Shown piece by piece: positions 35,313-44,122 of a DNA stretch of 64,000 nucleotides. Within the stretch, counting starts at the first letter, position 1; every line of letters begins with the position of its first letter. The notes under the pieces were generated by a model. It was not told the origin of the DNA. It worked only from the letters and a program-made list of their open reading frames with translations, and did not search any database. Source of the stretch: Pullulanibacillus camelliae (lineage in GTDB: Bacteria > Bacillota > Bacilli > Bacillales > Sporolactobacillaceae). The stretch is taken from contig NZ_BMIR01000003.1 of assembly GCF_014642655.1 (NCBI RefSeq), positions 1 through 64,000 of the forward strand. The letters run 5' to 3'. Made by a program: the position numbers and the translations under genes.

Positions 35313-35783
35313 TTGGTAGATGTAATCATTAAGAAAACAGCAGATTTGACTCCGACGGAATTGGTTATGATCTTCCAACATCGTGTGTCTGTATTTGTCG
35401 TTGAACAGCACTGTCCATATCAGGAAGTGGATCAAGATGATTTTCAAGCGATTCATGTGTTTTTGCTCAATAATAATAAAGAACTCAATGGTTATACAAG
35501 AATTATTGAACGAAAAGAACAGATTGAATTTGGACGTGTTTTGGTCCCTAAATCCTTTCGAAAGGAAAATTTCGGGAAGTTGATCGTGCAAGAAACAATC
35601 GCTGAGATCAAAAGGAGATTTCCGAAGAAGCCAATTAAGATTTCCGCACAAGCCTATTTAATTCGATTTTACAGTGCATTTGGATTCAAAAAGATTTCAG
35701 AGGTGTATTTGGAAGATGGGATACCGCATATAGACATGATATTGAGTGGTGCTACGCAGGACTCAAAGGAAGAATCCTTGTAA
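35313..35783 (+). CDS. GNAT acetyltransferase, ElaA-like
   Basis: 156 residues. The opening half (FQHRVSVFVVEQHCPYQEVD) is the ElaA hallmark, and the acetyl-CoA loop region is VPKSFRKENFGKLIVQET. The end FYSAFGFKKISEVYLEDGIPH is typical too. The usual RxxGxG/A loop is altered (RKENFGK). It starts at TTG 35313 with AGAGGTG upstream. The substrate is unknown. It stands alone. Confidence 0.84.
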   Translation: MVDVIIKKTADLTPTELVMIFQHRVSVFVVEQHCPYQEVDQDDFQAIHVFLLNNNKELNGYTRIIERKEQIEFGRVLVPKSFRKENFGKLIVQETIAEIKRRFPKKPIKISAQAYLIRFYSAFGFKKISEVYLEDGIPHIDMILSGATQDSKEESL

Positions 35784-36355
35784 AACAACCATTGATTAAC
35801 TGAGCATTGCATAACACTCTTTGCCTGTAATATATCGTTGAACCGCTGGTAACCTTTCATCAACTGTAAATTTATCATAGAAAAATTCACCTTCAATTGT
35901 TAGATGGTTTTAGCGACAACTGCATAAAATAACACTATTACTCACATCAATGGAGGTTCATTCGTTAACTTTTCAATAAAGGATACATTTAGATCATGGG
36001 GGATTATTTTTATCGGTCGACTCACTCGTAGGTTTAGGTAGGGTTATGTTGCTCAGTTTGTTCTTTATCGAATGATCATTGTATTTTAAGCTCCTTTTTA
36101 GGAGCAATTGATGGCTATCTTTAGATTTACGTGAAATAAATGTAAATGGATATGAAGCAATTAATCTGGTTAAAACAACGTCGTAAGGGGTTGATGCACT
36201 GCTTACGGCGTTTTTTGTTATTTATAAATGCTATGTTGTTATCAAAAAAATCACAAAGTGACTTAAGAGTTCCCTTAAAATTGCTCACAAAAGCGAATAT
36301 ATTAAATGGATGAATTCCGTGAGAGCTTTTTTGATTTACTACCTTTGCATATCAT
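35784..36355. other. Intergenic region at the left edge of the AT-rich island
   Basis: No gene is supported. There is a small hairpin AGCTCCTTTTTAGGAGC near 36090, and a clear terminator at 36176-36217 that does not follow any recognised gene. Base composition drops from here on. Confidence 0.4.
36176..36217 (+). terminator. Terminator without an evident gene upstream
   Basis: AACGTCGTAAG pairs with CTTACGGCGTT (one mismatch), followed by TTTTT. The nearest upstream stop on this strand is 390 bases away (35783). It may end that transcript or an unrecognised small RNA. Confidence 0.65.
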
Positions 36356-36733
36356 TTGTTTTTAATTACGGATAATCGATGTATGAATTGCTTCTTGGTT
36401 GAGAAATGCGACTTTAATGAGGCAACGAATCATCACAGCTCCGACCATATCTATAAAAAAAGCATCACATCAAGCACTGTGCCTCTTGAAGATAAGCTTG
36501 CACAGATCGAGCTTCAGCCCATTCAATCGATTAGTGGCTGTACCTTAAAAGAAATGGTACAAAGATGGGAGAGGTATTATCCTCTGGTAGAGGCCCAAGA
36601 GCATGCTAAAAGGGCTAGCTTAAAGGAGCAATTGTTAGAGAAAGACAAGGTTATTCAGAAGCAACACAAACAGTTGAACAGGAAGAGCGTTTGCCTGACT
36701 CTAAAACTGGCTAATAAGTTAAAGAGGAATTAA
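36356..36733 (+). CDS. Hypothetical protein, possibly a fragment
   Basis: Up to 125 residues from TTG 36356, or from ATG 36383 within the same frame; neither has a clear ribosome site. A Cys cluster CMNCFLVEKC lies at the N-terminus and a Lys/Gln-rich, probably coiled-coil helix at the C-terminus (about 85-120). I do not recognise the family. The lack of a start signal suggests the end of a broken gene, perhaps from a mobile element. It ends 5 bases from the convergent SigI-like gene. Confidence 0.4.
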   Translation: MFLITDNRCMNCFLVEKCDFNEATNHHSSDHIYKKSITSSTVPLEDKLAQIELQPIQSISGCTLKEMVQRWERYYPLVEAQEHAKRASLKEQLLEKDKVIQKQHKQLNRKSVCLTLKLANKLKRN

Positions 36734-36737
36734 ACGT

Positions 36738-37463
36738 TTAGATATATGATTTTAATCGAGTAAAGGAACCAGTAGAAATCAATACAATTGCAATAATGTA
36801 ACATTTAAACCTTTGAACAGTTTTGCGGCTATAAGGGATTGTATTTAAAAGCTGTTTCATTGGGAGTTTCTTTTTAAGTTTTAAATAGTGTACTAAATCG
36901 GCATTTTCTGCAATGGTGTTTGCGATGTTTTTGATACGTCTTCTAGAATCAATTTTCTTAGGGCATTGCTTTTGAACGCACTTGAGGGAAATGCCATATT
37001 CAGTAAGTAGTTTTTTTAATTCATTAATTTCACATAGAATGTCTTCACTCTGACAATTCAACTCATATTGTCTAACCGCCTTTTGCAATTGTGGAAGACT
37101 TTCCTCCAAATTATCTTGGTTGTCAATGTTTTCTTCCATAAAAATAATTTGTCTATGCCGCGATTCTTTTCGGATAAAATCAATAACTTTTCTTCGAATG
37201 ACGATATGAGCAAATGTAACAAAGCGGATATTCTTCATGCTTTTGTATTGGTTTATTGCATCATTAAATGCTGATAAACCAATACTAAATTCATCCATTG
37301 TTTCATCAATATAATAATTACAAACATTAGAAACAATTTTTTTTACTAATGGTTGATAATCTTTCAATAATTGATAGCGTATTTGTTCATCACCTTGTTG
37401 AATAGAAACAATTTTATTCTCGATAGGTTCTGAAACGCCTCTTTCAGAAGCTAAGGTCCTCAT
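36738..37463 (-). CDS. sigI: RNA polymerase sigma-I-like factor
   Basis: 241 residues. The sigma-70 region 2 is visible (VSNVCNYYIDETMDEFSIGL, then FVTFAHIVIRRKVIDFIRKE, about residues 45-120), and the conserved SigI C-terminal domain follows (YGISLKCVQKQCPKK near 155-170). In B. subtilis SigI is followed by its membrane anti-sigma RsgI; here the next gene downstream is a convergent fragment, so RsgI is missing. AAGGAGG lies 12 bases before ATG 37463. In some clostridia SigI factors control extracellular polysaccharide-active proteins, which makes the nearby surface-protein genes possible targets. Confidence 0.82.
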   Translation of the reverse strand: MRTLASERGVSEPIENKIVSIQQGDEQIRYQLLKDYQPLVKKIVSNVCNYYIDETMDEFSIGLSAFNDAINQYKSMKNIRFVTFAHIVIRRKVIDFIRKESRHRQIIFMEENIDNQDNLEESLPQLQKAVRQYELNCQSEDILCEINELKKLLTEYGISLKCVQKQCPKKIDSRRRIKNIANTIAENADLVHYLKLKKKLPMKQLLNTIPYSRKTVQRFKCYIIAIVLISTGSFTRLKSYI

Positions 37464-37651
37464 GGCTTATTATTACCTCCTTATGAATGGATTAAATAGT
37501 GGGTCATACAGTTAAAAAAGTGCAAAATAAAGAAGCAGAGTAGGATGGGTTTGTTAATAGGATAGAAATAATCTTGAGTTAATAAGCACATCCAGATGGA
37601 AAATAGACTTACTCAATATGCTTCTATATGTTATTCTAAATAGAGAAATAC

Positions 37652-38101
37652 TTAGTCTAAATCTGTTACACAATTTTTAAAAGACGTTGTTTGATTGATC
37701 ATATATTTTTTGCCTAAAGCCGTTTGGAGACAATCATCACATATATATTTGTCATATATCATGACCATATCGGTATATGATTTTAAACAAAATGTGCACA
37801 CTCTATGGTCACCACGTAAAAAAAAACTAGTTGAATCAACATATAATAATTCGATAATATTATCCTTTTCCCAGGATAACTTTTGGCGGTATCTGGTTGG
37901 GATGGTTAGCCGTCCTTGCCAATTAATGGTCCTTATAATGCCCTTTTGAGTGTTCTTTATATTTGTCATGACATAAATGCCATGATCCTTATAAAACAAC
38001 TCAATTTTTTTAGGGGGTTCTAAGTGATAAAGATCTCTAATATTTTTTGGTATTAATAAGCGCCCTTCATGGTTGATTCGAGTTGTCCCAAGAAATTGCA
38101 T
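37652..38101 (-). CDS. Double AbrB-domain protein with zinc-ribbon-like tail
   Basis: 149 residues. Two swapped-hairpin AbrB/SpoVT motifs occur in tandem: RINHEGRLLIPKNIRDLY (about 8-25) and TINWQGRLTIPTRYRQKL (about 57-74). A C-terminal CxxC-x15-CxxC pattern (CTFC and CDDC) at about 102-124 should bind zinc. AbrB proteins are dimeric transition-state DNA-binding regulators with one such motif per chain; two in one chain could form a monomeric or tetravalent binder. GGGGTGG precedes ATG 38101. It is a probable regulator of the island. Confidence 0.75.
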   Translation of the reverse strand: MQFLGTTRINHEGRLLIPKNIRDLYHLEPPKKIELFYKDHGIYVMTNIKNTQKGIIRTINWQGRLTIPTRYRQKLSWEKDNIIELLYVDSTSFFLRGDHRVCTFCLKSYTDMVMIYDKYICDDCLQTALGKKYMINQTTSFKNCVTDLD

Positions 38102-38255
38102 TAATACACCACCCCTATAGTGTTTAATGAAGGTTATTTTGTTAGAATGTTCAAATAATTAAAGGCGTATAGTATTCATTTTCAACTGCCTAGGTAGTTA
38201 TTGGTAAGGGATGAGTGTTTATATAAAATTTTGGAATTTAATCAAGCTTCTTAGA

Positions 38256-38519
38256 TTAGTAATAACTTATGGTATTCATTAACTGGATTAGAATATTTTC
38301 TATGTGAATGATTTCATTAATTATTTTTTTATAATAAAGGTGAAGATTATCCTTTTTGATTATTTCTTTATTTCTATACAATAGTTGTAAAAGGTTTTTG
38401 ATAAGGTATAAAGAATCTTTTATAATTTTAGCCATATATTTGGTGATTTCTTCATTATGTGATGCAAAACTTTGTTGATTTATATCTCCATAAGTAAGAG
38501 AGTCCCTGATCCCATTCAT
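38256..38519 (-). CDS. Small helical hypothetical protein
   Basis: 87 residues, Ile/Leu/Lys/Asn-rich and predicted entirely helical, with heptad-like hydrophobic spacing from about residue 25 to 85. No signal peptide and no recognised family. A strong AGGGGGG ribosome site lies before ATG 38519. Minus strand, same direction as the two regulators downstream. Confidence 0.6.
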   Translation of the reverse strand: MNGIRDSLTYGDINQQSFASHNEEITKYMAKIIKDSLYLIKNLLQLLYRNKEIIKKDNLHLYYKKIINEIIHIENILIQLMNTISYY

Positions 38520-38790
38520 TTTATCCCCCCTAGTGTATTTAAATCATTCGAATGATTGTATCTAAAATTTTAACTCTAGAATATTTACTGAAAAAAAGCT
38601 TAGCACCACAATTTTTCATTGTCAAAAAAGGAAATTTTTAAAAAAGGTAAATATAAGACTTTCGATATAGAAAGATTTCGAAATTCAGTTCCTAAATCGT
38701 AAATAAATGACAGAATTAATTATTCATTTGGTTTAAAATGGATAAATATTAATCCAAAATGATCGTTTTGAAAAATTACTTAACCTTAAA
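38520..38790. other. AT-rich gap; possible untranslated RNA
   Basis: No reading frame of note. The sequence is very AT-rich with several A-runs and T-runs. It ends at a strong terminator (38791), so a short + strand RNA could be made here, but I cannot point to a clear promoter. Confidence 0.3.
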
Positions 38791-38837
38791 AGAGATTACT
38801 TAAAAGTTAACCAACTTTTGGTAATCTCTTTTTTTAT
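38791..38837 (+). terminator. Strong terminator in the leader of the surface-protein gene
   Basis: AGAGATTACTTAAAAGTT pairs with AACTTTTGGTAATCTCT (few mismatches, loop of 4), followed by TTTTTTTATT. It lies about 310 bases before the surface protein start, with no gene upstream on this strand. Either it ends a small RNA or it is a regulated leader terminator. The rest of the gap (38838-39145) is AT-rich and must hold the gene's promoter. Confidence 0.75.
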
Positions 38838-39145
38838 TATTTTTTTGATAATTTTGTTTCTTTTAGATTATATTTTGTAATAATTTTACAATTTATATGA
38901 AATAACTTTGTCACTAATTGATTTTTATGGATGCAATTTTTATAAAATCGTCATTTTTATGGGTAATAAGTACCATATAATTACTTTTTATTAATATTTT
39001 TCATAATTTGACATTTAAAACTAAAATCCTTTAAGATTCGATATAATATTTAGAATATTTTAATGGAGGAGGGTTAGAGGTCTGACTGAGTTACATAGGA
39101 CTTTGATGAAATTAACTATTCTAGTTTTAAAAAGGAGGAATTGTA

Positions 39146-41446
39146 TTGGGATCTAAAAATTTTGATTATAAGAAAAAAATGAAAAGAAATGCCAACAAAA
39201 AGAAAATTAATGCTAAAAAAATCTATAATCAAACTAGATTGATTGCTACCGCAACGACAACGATTGCGTTTACAGCAGTACCACTTTCTCATCCAGCTTT
39301 TGCTAGTTCAAACAGTTCTCTTACAAATCCAGCTATTTCTGTTGCTCAAGCACAGGGATTAGCTGATATAGCTATTCTGCAAAATACCTCTTTAGTATCT
39401 AATAATGGAAATCAAATGCAAAAAAATTCAGATGGCAATTATGACTTAGATTTAACTTATAAAGGCACAGGTGTTGCTAATTTAGGATTAGCTGATCCTA
39501 AGATTGTTGTCTTTAATTTACCACCAGAGCTGCAAGGAAAGATCATTGGGGATCCCACCGTTACCGTGAATGCTCAATTAACAGCAATTACTCCGGGTGA
39601 TTTACCAGGCATTAGTCCTCTTGTTAACACTTTAGGGACTGCTATCAATACATTAACAAGCATACCTGGAATAGAAGATATTTTAGGAATTGATCTTGAT
39701 CCATTAAATACAGCCTTTGATGCTATTAAAAACGCTCAAGATCTAGGTTCTTACAATGTTACTGTGCCCGGTAAAATTTCAAGTGATGGTAAAACCATTA
39801 CAGTAGATTTTACTGAAGGACTTGGTGAATATACGCGCTCAGCTTTTGCTGGATTGTTTGATCCATTACAAAAGGCTATCAATGAATTGACTTATACAGG
39901 TATTGTTCCTGGGGTTAATGATGCACTTCAGGGCATCAAGTCAGCAGCAAACCCCTTGTTTGATTTAGTAAATGATATCGCGAATGGCTCCAGTGATGTA
40001 CTAACACAGGCCTTGGATGCTAATTTGTTAGGGCAAACAAGCTTCAATCTTAAGGCGCAATTCTCAGATCCAGAGGCACCAGAAGCTACTGTGAGCGCTG
40101 CGGCAGTCAATGATCCTTCATTTGATGTCAATGTGATAAGTGACGAAGGTGCTCAAACGACACTTCTATTTGAAGATGACGCCGATGCCGACGCTGATGC
40201 CGACGCTGATGCTGATGCCGACGCTGATGCTGATGCTGATGCCGACGCTGATGCCGACGCTGATGCTGATGCCGACGCCGACGCTGACGCTGATGCCGAC
40301 GCTGATGCCGACGCCGATGCCGATGCCGACGCTGATGCCGACGCTGATGCCGATGCTGATGCTGATGCCGACGCAGACGCTGATGCCGATGCTGATGCTG
40401 ACGCTGATGCTGATGCCGATGCTGACGCCGATGCTGATGCCGATGCTGACGCTGATGCCGATGCTGATGCCGACGCTGATGCCGACGCCGACGCCGATGC
40501 TGATGCTGATGCCGATGCTGATGCCGACGCTGATGCTGACGCTGATGCTGACGCTGATGCCGACGCTGATGCTGACGCTGATGCCGATGCTGATGCTGAT
40601 GCTGATGCTGACGCTGATGCTGATGCCGATGCTGATGCTGATGCTGATGCCGACGCAGACGCCGATGCCGATGCCGATGCGGATGCCGATGCCGACGCTG
40701 ATGCCGATGCTGATGCTGATGCCGACGCTGATGCGGATGCTGATGCCGACGCTGATGCCGACGCTGATGCCGACGCAGACGCCGACGCTGACGCTGATGC
40801 CGATGCCGACGCTGATGCTGATGCTGATGCCGACGCAGACGCTGATGCCGATGCTGATGCCGACGCCGATGCTGATGCTGATGCTGATGCCGACGCTGAT
40901 GCCGATGCTGACGCTGATGCCGATGCCGACGCTGATGCTGATGCTGATGCCGACGCAGACGCTGATGCCGATGCTGACGCCGATGCTGACGCTGATGCCG
41001 ATGCTGATGCCGATGCCGACGCTGATGCTGATGCCGACGCTGATGCCGATGCTGACGCTGATGCCGATGCCGACGCTGATGCCGATGCTGACGCTGATGC
41101 TGATGCCGATGCTGATGCTGACGCCGATGCTGATGCTGATGCTGACGCCGATGCTGACGCTGATGCTGATGCTGACGCCGATGCCGATGCCGATAGTAAT
41201 CATACAACAATACCTGTGGATATGGGGTATGGTTCGGGAAGTAATATTGGAGGCAATAGCCTTGTTCAAGGTGCAGGAGCTTCAATTGGAGAAGACAATA
41301 CCTCTAGTATTTCGAATAACCAAGATTCAGGGGATACGTTACCTCAGACCTCAACTAATACATGGAACATAGGTGTTGCTGGAATTGGTGCGCTCATTAT
41401 GGGGATTGTAGGAAAACTTCTTCGTAGAAAAACGCAAAAGAACTAA
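39146..41446 (+). CDS. Sortase-anchored surface protein with Asp-Ala repeat stalk
   Basis: 766 residues. A long basic N-terminus and signal peptide (about 1-54, cleavage near AFASS) are followed by a folded domain of about 290 residues rich in Leu/Asn/Pro ([19 protein letters not shown]). Then comes an uninterrupted run of 169 Asp-Ala dipeptides (residues 345-682), a short linker, the sorting signal LPQTS near residue 730, a hydrophobic segment and a basic tail RRKTQK. LPxTS signals suit class D sortases such as B. subtilis YhcS, and one is encoded two genes downstream. The stalk is extremely acidic and is expected to be extended, like the Ser-Asp stalk of staphylococcal Sdr proteins. It starts at TTG 39146 with AAAGGAGG. 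Ligand unknown. Confidence 0.88.
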   Translation: MGSKNFDYKKKMKRNANKKKINAKKIYNQTRLIATATTTIAFTAVPLSHPAFASSNSSLTNPAISVAQAQGLADIAILQNTSLVSNNGNQMQKNSDGNYDLDLTYKGTGVANLGLADPKIVVFNLPPELQGKIIGDPTVTVNAQLTAITPGDLPGISPLVNTLGTAINTLTSIPGIEDILGIDLDPLNTAFDAIKNAQDLGSYNVTVPGKISSDGKTITVDFTEGLGEYTRSAFAGLFDPLQKAINELTYTGIVPGVNDALQGIKSAANPLFDLVNDIANGSSDVLTQALDANLLGQTSFNLKAQFSDPEAPEATVSAAAVNDPSFDVNVISDEGAQTTLLFEDDADADADADADADADADADADADADADADADADADADADADADADADADADADADADADADADADADADADADADADADADADADADADADADADADADADADADADADADADADADADADADADADADADADADADADADADADADADADADADADADADADADADADADADADADADADADADADADADADADADADADADADADADADADADADADADADADADADADADADADADADADADADADADADADADADADADADADADADADADADADADADADADADADADADADADADADADADADADADADADADADADADADADADADADADADSNHTTIPVDMGYGSGSNIGGNSLVQGAGASIGEDNTSSISNNQDSGDTLPQTSTNTWNIGVAGIGALIMGIVGKLLRRKTQKN
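40178..41191 (+). repeat. Hexanucleotide array GAYGCN x169
   Basis: 1,014 bp, exactly 169 units of GA(T/C)GC(N), encoding Asp-Ala. Third positions vary freely (GAT/GAC; GCT/GCC, some GCA/GCG) while the protein stays perfectly regular. There are no stops in several other frames, giving long false reading frames on both strands. Confidence 0.95.
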
Positions 41447-41478
41447 TGCTTCCCATGATAAGCTCGTAAAAATCACAT

Positions 41479-41500
41479 ACCCACTCTATTATGAGTGGGT
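41479..41500 (+). terminator. Hairpin between the surface protein and toroid-protein genes
   Basis: ACCCACTC (41479-41486) pairs with GAGTGGGT (41493-41500), followed by TTAACCTTTCTTTTT. The stem is good but the T-run delayed, so it may only attenuate, giving much more surface protein than downstream products. Confidence 0.55.
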
Positions 41501-41529
41501 TTAACCTTTCTTTTTATGGAGTGTTAAAT

Positions 41530-43239
41530 ATGCCACAAGTCATAACATTGAAGCAGAAACTTAAAGAAGTCAAAATGAAATTAGCATTCTTAAAAAAACA
41601 GTTTCTTGTTTCTGACTATGAAACAACAATTAAGAAAAAAAGCATCGTTTTCATATCTGTAGGATGGAGGAATTCTCGAGCACGGGTTTTCGTCGGGACA
41701 GGTAATCATTTTGAATCGAGTTGGAAAAGCTCCGTCAATCAAGCTATGAAATATATCAAAAAACAAAGTAATTCTCCCGACTGGATCAAGGCTGATTTGG
41801 TTATTGATATGAAACAGCTATCTATTCCTGATTTTATTAATGAAATTACCATGACAAAAAAGAACTACTTTAGATATGGGATTTCATTTGATGATGGCTT
41901 TAATTTAGCCTTTTTAGAGCAGGAAGTGAATGCAAATGCATTTATTAAATATGACCAGACCTATCAAAGAGCTTATTTAGATGAAAGAAACATTAATAAT
42001 TATGTCATGAAATATCGCAATTTAAGATTTCCAGTAAATTTTAATGAAATTAAAGACGTCATTCTATTTCGTACAAAAGGTTATTTTTATGATCAAGAGT
42101 ATTTTGAACTAAATTCAACGCTTTTAGATAATGGAAGACGAAAAGTGCATCATTTAAAACCTGAAAGTACCTTGGACATTATTGATAGAGCATCCCAATT
42201 TTTAGGCTCCATGATTAAAGAAGATGGTAAATTTATATATGGCTATTTCAGTTGTTTTGATAGAACCATAAATTGGTATAACATTTTAAGACATGCAAGT
42301 ACGGTCTATTCAATGATTGAGGCATACGAGATGACGAGAAACAAACAACTCATAGAACCCATTCAGAAAGCATTGGATTATTTAATCAAGCATGCGATAT
42401 ATGAATTTAACCCTATTGATGAAGAATCCTATGCTTATGTTGTTGATGATCACAATGGACATGAAATTAAATTGGGAGCTAACGCTGCTGCAATTCTCTC
42501 ATTTACCAAATATATAGAGGTTTTTCAAGATAAGCAATATTTATCTTTAGCTCAAGCCTTGGCTCGGGGTATTGAAAAAATGCAACAGAAAGATACAGGG
42601 GCGTTTGTGCATGTTTTAAATTATCCTGATTTAACAGTTAAGGAGACGTTTCGGATTGTCTATTATGATGGAGAAGCCTCATTCGCGTTAACGCGCTTGT
42701 ATGGGATCGACAAAAATCCAAGATGGTTAACACTTGTAGAACATGCCTTTAATTATTTTATCCAAAATGACTACTGGAAAAATCATGATCATTGGTTAAG
42801 TTATTGTACCAATGAACTCACAATGTATAGGCCAGAAGATAGATATTTTGAATTTGGATTAAAGAATGTATTTCATCGCTTGGATTTCATTTTTAAACGA
42901 GAAACAACTTATCCTACTTTTTTAGAATTAACAACCTCTGCCTATCAAATGGTTAGGAGGATGGAAAATTTGGATAGATATGCACTCCTTAGAAAGTTCG
43001 ATATCAATCAATTAGTAAAAACAATCCATCATCGCGCGCATTATCAATTAAATGGTTTTTTTTATCCTGAGGTTGCCATGTATTTCAAAGCGCCAAACCG
43101 TCTTATCAATGGGTTTTTTATTAGGCATCATTCCTTTCGTATTAGAATTGATGATATCGAGCATAATTTATCAGGGTATTGTCATTATTTAAAAGATGTA
43201 CTTATGGAAGTGAAAACGGAAGAAGTGGCAAACTCATGA
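41530..43239 (+). CDS. Unrecognised protein, probable alpha/alpha-toroid enzyme
   Basis: 569 residues, no signal peptide, no membrane helix. The first ~150 residues form a mixed alpha/beta domain (SIVFISVGWRNSRARVF). From about residue 200 there are repeated helical hairpins with Gly/Asn-rich turns (INWYNILRHASTVYSMIEAY, KLGANAAAILSFTKY, YYDGEASFALTRLYGI), the pattern of six-hairpin toroid enzymes such as glycoside hydrolases or epimerases. I cannot name the family. It sits between the surface protein and the sortase; its stop overlaps the sortase start (ATGA). Cytoplasmic modification of the Asp-Ala protein or of a wall polymer precursor is a guess. ATG 41530 has TGGAGTG upstream. Confidence 0.6.
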   Translation: MPQVITLKQKLKEVKMKLAFLKKQFLVSDYETTIKKKSIVFISVGWRNSRARVFVGTGNHFESSWKSSVNQAMKYIKKQSNSPDWIKADLVIDMKQLSIPDFINEITMTKKNYFRYGISFDDGFNLAFLEQEVNANAFIKYDQTYQRAYLDERNINNYVMKYRNLRFPVNFNEIKDVILFRTKGYFYDQEYFELNSTLLDNGRRKVHHLKPESTLDIIDRASQFLGSMIKEDGKFIYGYFSCFDRTINWYNILRHASTVYSMIEAYEMTRNKQLIEPIQKALDYLIKHAIYEFNPIDEESYAYVVDDHNGHEIKLGANAAAILSFTKYIEVFQDKQYLSLAQALARGIEKMQQKDTGAFVHVLNYPDLTVKETFRIVYYDGEASFALTRLYGIDKNPRWLTLVEHAFNYFIQNDYWKNHDHWLSYCTNELTMYRPEDRYFEFGLKNVFHRLDFIFKRETTYPTFLELTTSAYQMVRRMENLDRYALLRKFDINQLVKTIHHRAHYQLNGFFYPEVAMYFKAPNRLINGFFIRHHSFRIRIDDIEHNLSGYCHYLKDVLMEVKTEEVANS

Positions 43240-43838
43240 GATATATAAGTTCAATTTTAATTGCATTGGGTTTAATTTTACTTTTTATAGGTGGGTATCA
43301 ATTCTTTCATACAAAACATCAAATTAGTCAGTCGTTTTCTGATGTAAAACAAAGCTTGGAGCAGCCGACCGAGGAAAATCATCTTGATAGTGGAAATTAC
43401 GATGGTTCTACTTTTAATCCAAAACTTGATCACCCTGTAGGAATATTGAAAATACCTAAGCTTAAAAGGAATCTCCCTATTATAGAAGGAACAGAACAAA
43501 AGGAACTTGCAAAGGGAGTAGGGCACTATACGACCACGGGATTTCCAGGACAGGGAAAACCGATTCTATTAGCGGGACATAGAGATACTGTTTTTAGAGA
43601 TTTTGGTAAATTAAAAAAGGGCGATATGTTTATATTAAACCTCCCATATGGAAAATACAAGTATCAGATGAGAAATGCAAAAATTGTTGATAGTAATAAT
43701 ACAAAAGTGGTAAGGGATGCCTTAAGGGGAACTAAAGAAAAATTATTAATTTCTACATGCTATCCTTTTGGATACATCGGTCATGCACCTAAGCGATATG
43801 TTATATATGCTTATGCTGTGGATAGAAAAAATAGCTGA
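43236..43838 (+). CDS. srtD: Class D sortase
   Basis: 200 residues. An N-terminal membrane anchor (about 5-22) is followed by the sortase beta-barrel. Catalytic residues are His in LAGHRDTVF near 118, Cys in LISTCYPFGYIG near 178, and Arg in APKRYVIYA near 190. The CYPFxYIGxAPxR pattern is that of class D enzymes (YhcS). It should cut the LPQTS signal of the Asp-Ala protein and join it to the cell wall. ATG 43236 overlaps the stop of the preceding gene. Confidence 0.9.
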   Translation: MRYISSILIALGLILLFIGGYQFFHTKHQISQSFSDVKQSLEQPTEENHLDSGNYDGSTFNPKLDHPVGILKIPKLKRNLPIIEGTEQKELAKGVGHYTTTGFPGQGKPILLAGHRDTVFRDFGKLKKGDMFILNLPYGKYKYQMRNAKIVDSNNTKVVRDALRGTKEKLLISTCYPFGYIGHAPKRYVIYAYAVDRKNS

Positions 43839-43908
43839 TCTTATTTATTTCAACTTATTATAAAGGAGGTGAAAATTAATAAAGCTATTGGAAAAGGAGG
43901 GGAGTCAT

Positions 43909-43986
43909 ATGGAAGTTGTCAATGGGTTATTAGGAGTGGTATTACATTTACTTCAAAATATTTTAGGTTCTATACCATTAGGATAG
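43909..43986 (+). CDS. 25-residue hydrophobic peptide
   Basis: ATG 43909 to TAG 43986, with a very strong AAAAGGAGGGGAG ribosome site. The peptide opens MEVVNGLLGVVLHLLQ and ends SIPLG: hydrophobic, one His, one Glu, no Lys or Arg, and probably a membrane-active or membrane-embedded helix. It is the last item before the island's terminator and co-directional with the sortase. It is too short for family assignment. A second AAAGGAGG at about 43862 has no usable start behind it. Confidence 0.5.
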   Translation: MEVVNGLLGVVLHLLQNILGSIPLG

Positions 43987-44122
43987 TAATCTGATTGGAT
44001 ATTTATTAAAACAGTTGTATGACTCGAATTATTAACTGGCTAATATTCCTGCTTGTCTCGACTTAAGGTGTTGAAAAAATCTATTTTATCATTGAAAAGT
44101 TCATATCTAATTGATTTTATTA

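Noticed and set aside
40128-41372. Long open frames on the minus strand and in a second + frame (Met/Leu/Pro-rich, His/Arg-rich and Ile/Ser/Gly-rich products)
   Set aside because: They are by-products of the GAYGCN array, which contains no stop in several frames; none has a ribosome site or a composition of a real protein outside the array.
43868-43990. Alternative frame from GTG 43868 overlapping the 25-residue peptide
   Set aside because: The GTG lies inside its own AAAGGAGGTG ribosome site, leaving no spacing; the ATG 43909 frame has proper spacing.
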